Source: Hexactinellida sp. DTS-2022 (taxonomy: Eukaryota; Porifera; Hexactinellida). Taken from it: 64,000 nt of DNA. A program made the position numbers and the translations under genes. The stretch's first letter is position 1, and each line of letters opens with the position of its first letter. The notes under the pieces are model-generated. The model saw only the letters and a list, made by a program, of their open reading frames with translations, ran no database searches and was not told where the DNA came from. The stretch spans positions 248,001-312,000 of the forward strand of contig JAPNXP010000006.1 of assembly GCA_028753945.1 (NCBI GenBank), read 5' to 3'. This document shows positions 63,925-64,000 of this stretch, one piece after another.

Positions 63925-64000
63925 GTTGTTGTTTGTTTGTTTGGTAGGTTGTTTGTTGTTTGTTTATTTGTTTATTTGTTTGTTTGATTGTTTGTTTGAT
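63925..64000. repeat. (TTTG)n microsatellite (IARS1 intron 1, to window edge)
   Basis: TTTGTTTG units begin about 55 bp after the exon 1 donor. Confidence 0.85.

Noticed and set aside
1-64000. CRISPR arrays, tRNA or rRNA genes, operons
   Set aside because: None seen. The regularly recurring sequences are transposon copies and microsatellites, and the gene structure is eukaryotic.

Overview
This is AT-rich nuclear DNA of an animal, most likely a sponge or another early-branching metazoan (an inference from gene content; no marker here fixes the species). The genes are animal genes with GT-AG introns: a plexin, a GABA-B-type receptor, a CALM/AP180 adaptor, RING/B-box/NHL and coiled-coil/NHL proteins, ribophorin I, UBE2N/Ubc13 and cytosolic isoleucyl-tRNA synthetase. 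No operons, CRISPR arrays or prokaryotic signals were seen.

Layout. 1-1206 (+): last three exons of ribophorin I. 1594-1843 (-): broken copy of an NHL gene 3' end. 4828-6762 (+): intronless mosaic gene (four AYG/DVT repeats, trefoil-like region, hydrophobic C-terminus). 8074-9238 (+): degenerate NHL gene with a poly-T interruption. 9422-11440 (-): intronless TRIM-NHL gene, convergent with it. 12756-19715 (-): 8-exon GABA-B-like receptor. 20742-23092 (-): 2-exon CALM/AP180. 23838-52651 (-): plexin, rebuilt by hand as 31 coding exons whose phases all close into one 1801-residue frame. 33661-34887 (+): an intact intronless NHL gene inside plexin intron 18 on the other strand. 54012-54108 (-): orphan exon. 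55101-58167 (+): UBE2N. 59875-61122 (+): a third NHL gene. 63650-63870 (+): first exon of isoleucyl-tRNA synthetase; the rest lies beyond the window.

Non-coding DNA is dominated by short non-autonomous DNA transposons. More than a dozen families share one plan: TA target site, CAGT...ACTG ends, 85-300 bp, and a family-specific 10-16 bp motif repeated in both orientations through the element. They occupy nearly every intron longer than about 250 bp. hAT-like elements with 8-bp target duplications, foldback elements and (TTTG)n or (GTTA)n microsatellites make up much of the rest. No transposase gene was found, so all copies must depend on enzymes encoded elsewhere.

Functional links are loose. 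The TRIM-NHL protein is a predicted RING E3 and UBE2N is an E2 used by many RING E3s, but their proximity may be chance. Plexin and the GABA-B-like receptor are cell-surface signalling receptors, CALM/AP180 acts in clathrin endocytosis, and ribophorin I and isoleucyl-tRNA synthetase are housekeeping. The three coiled-coil/NHL genes are recent paralogues, and two of them are linked to inverted partial duplications.
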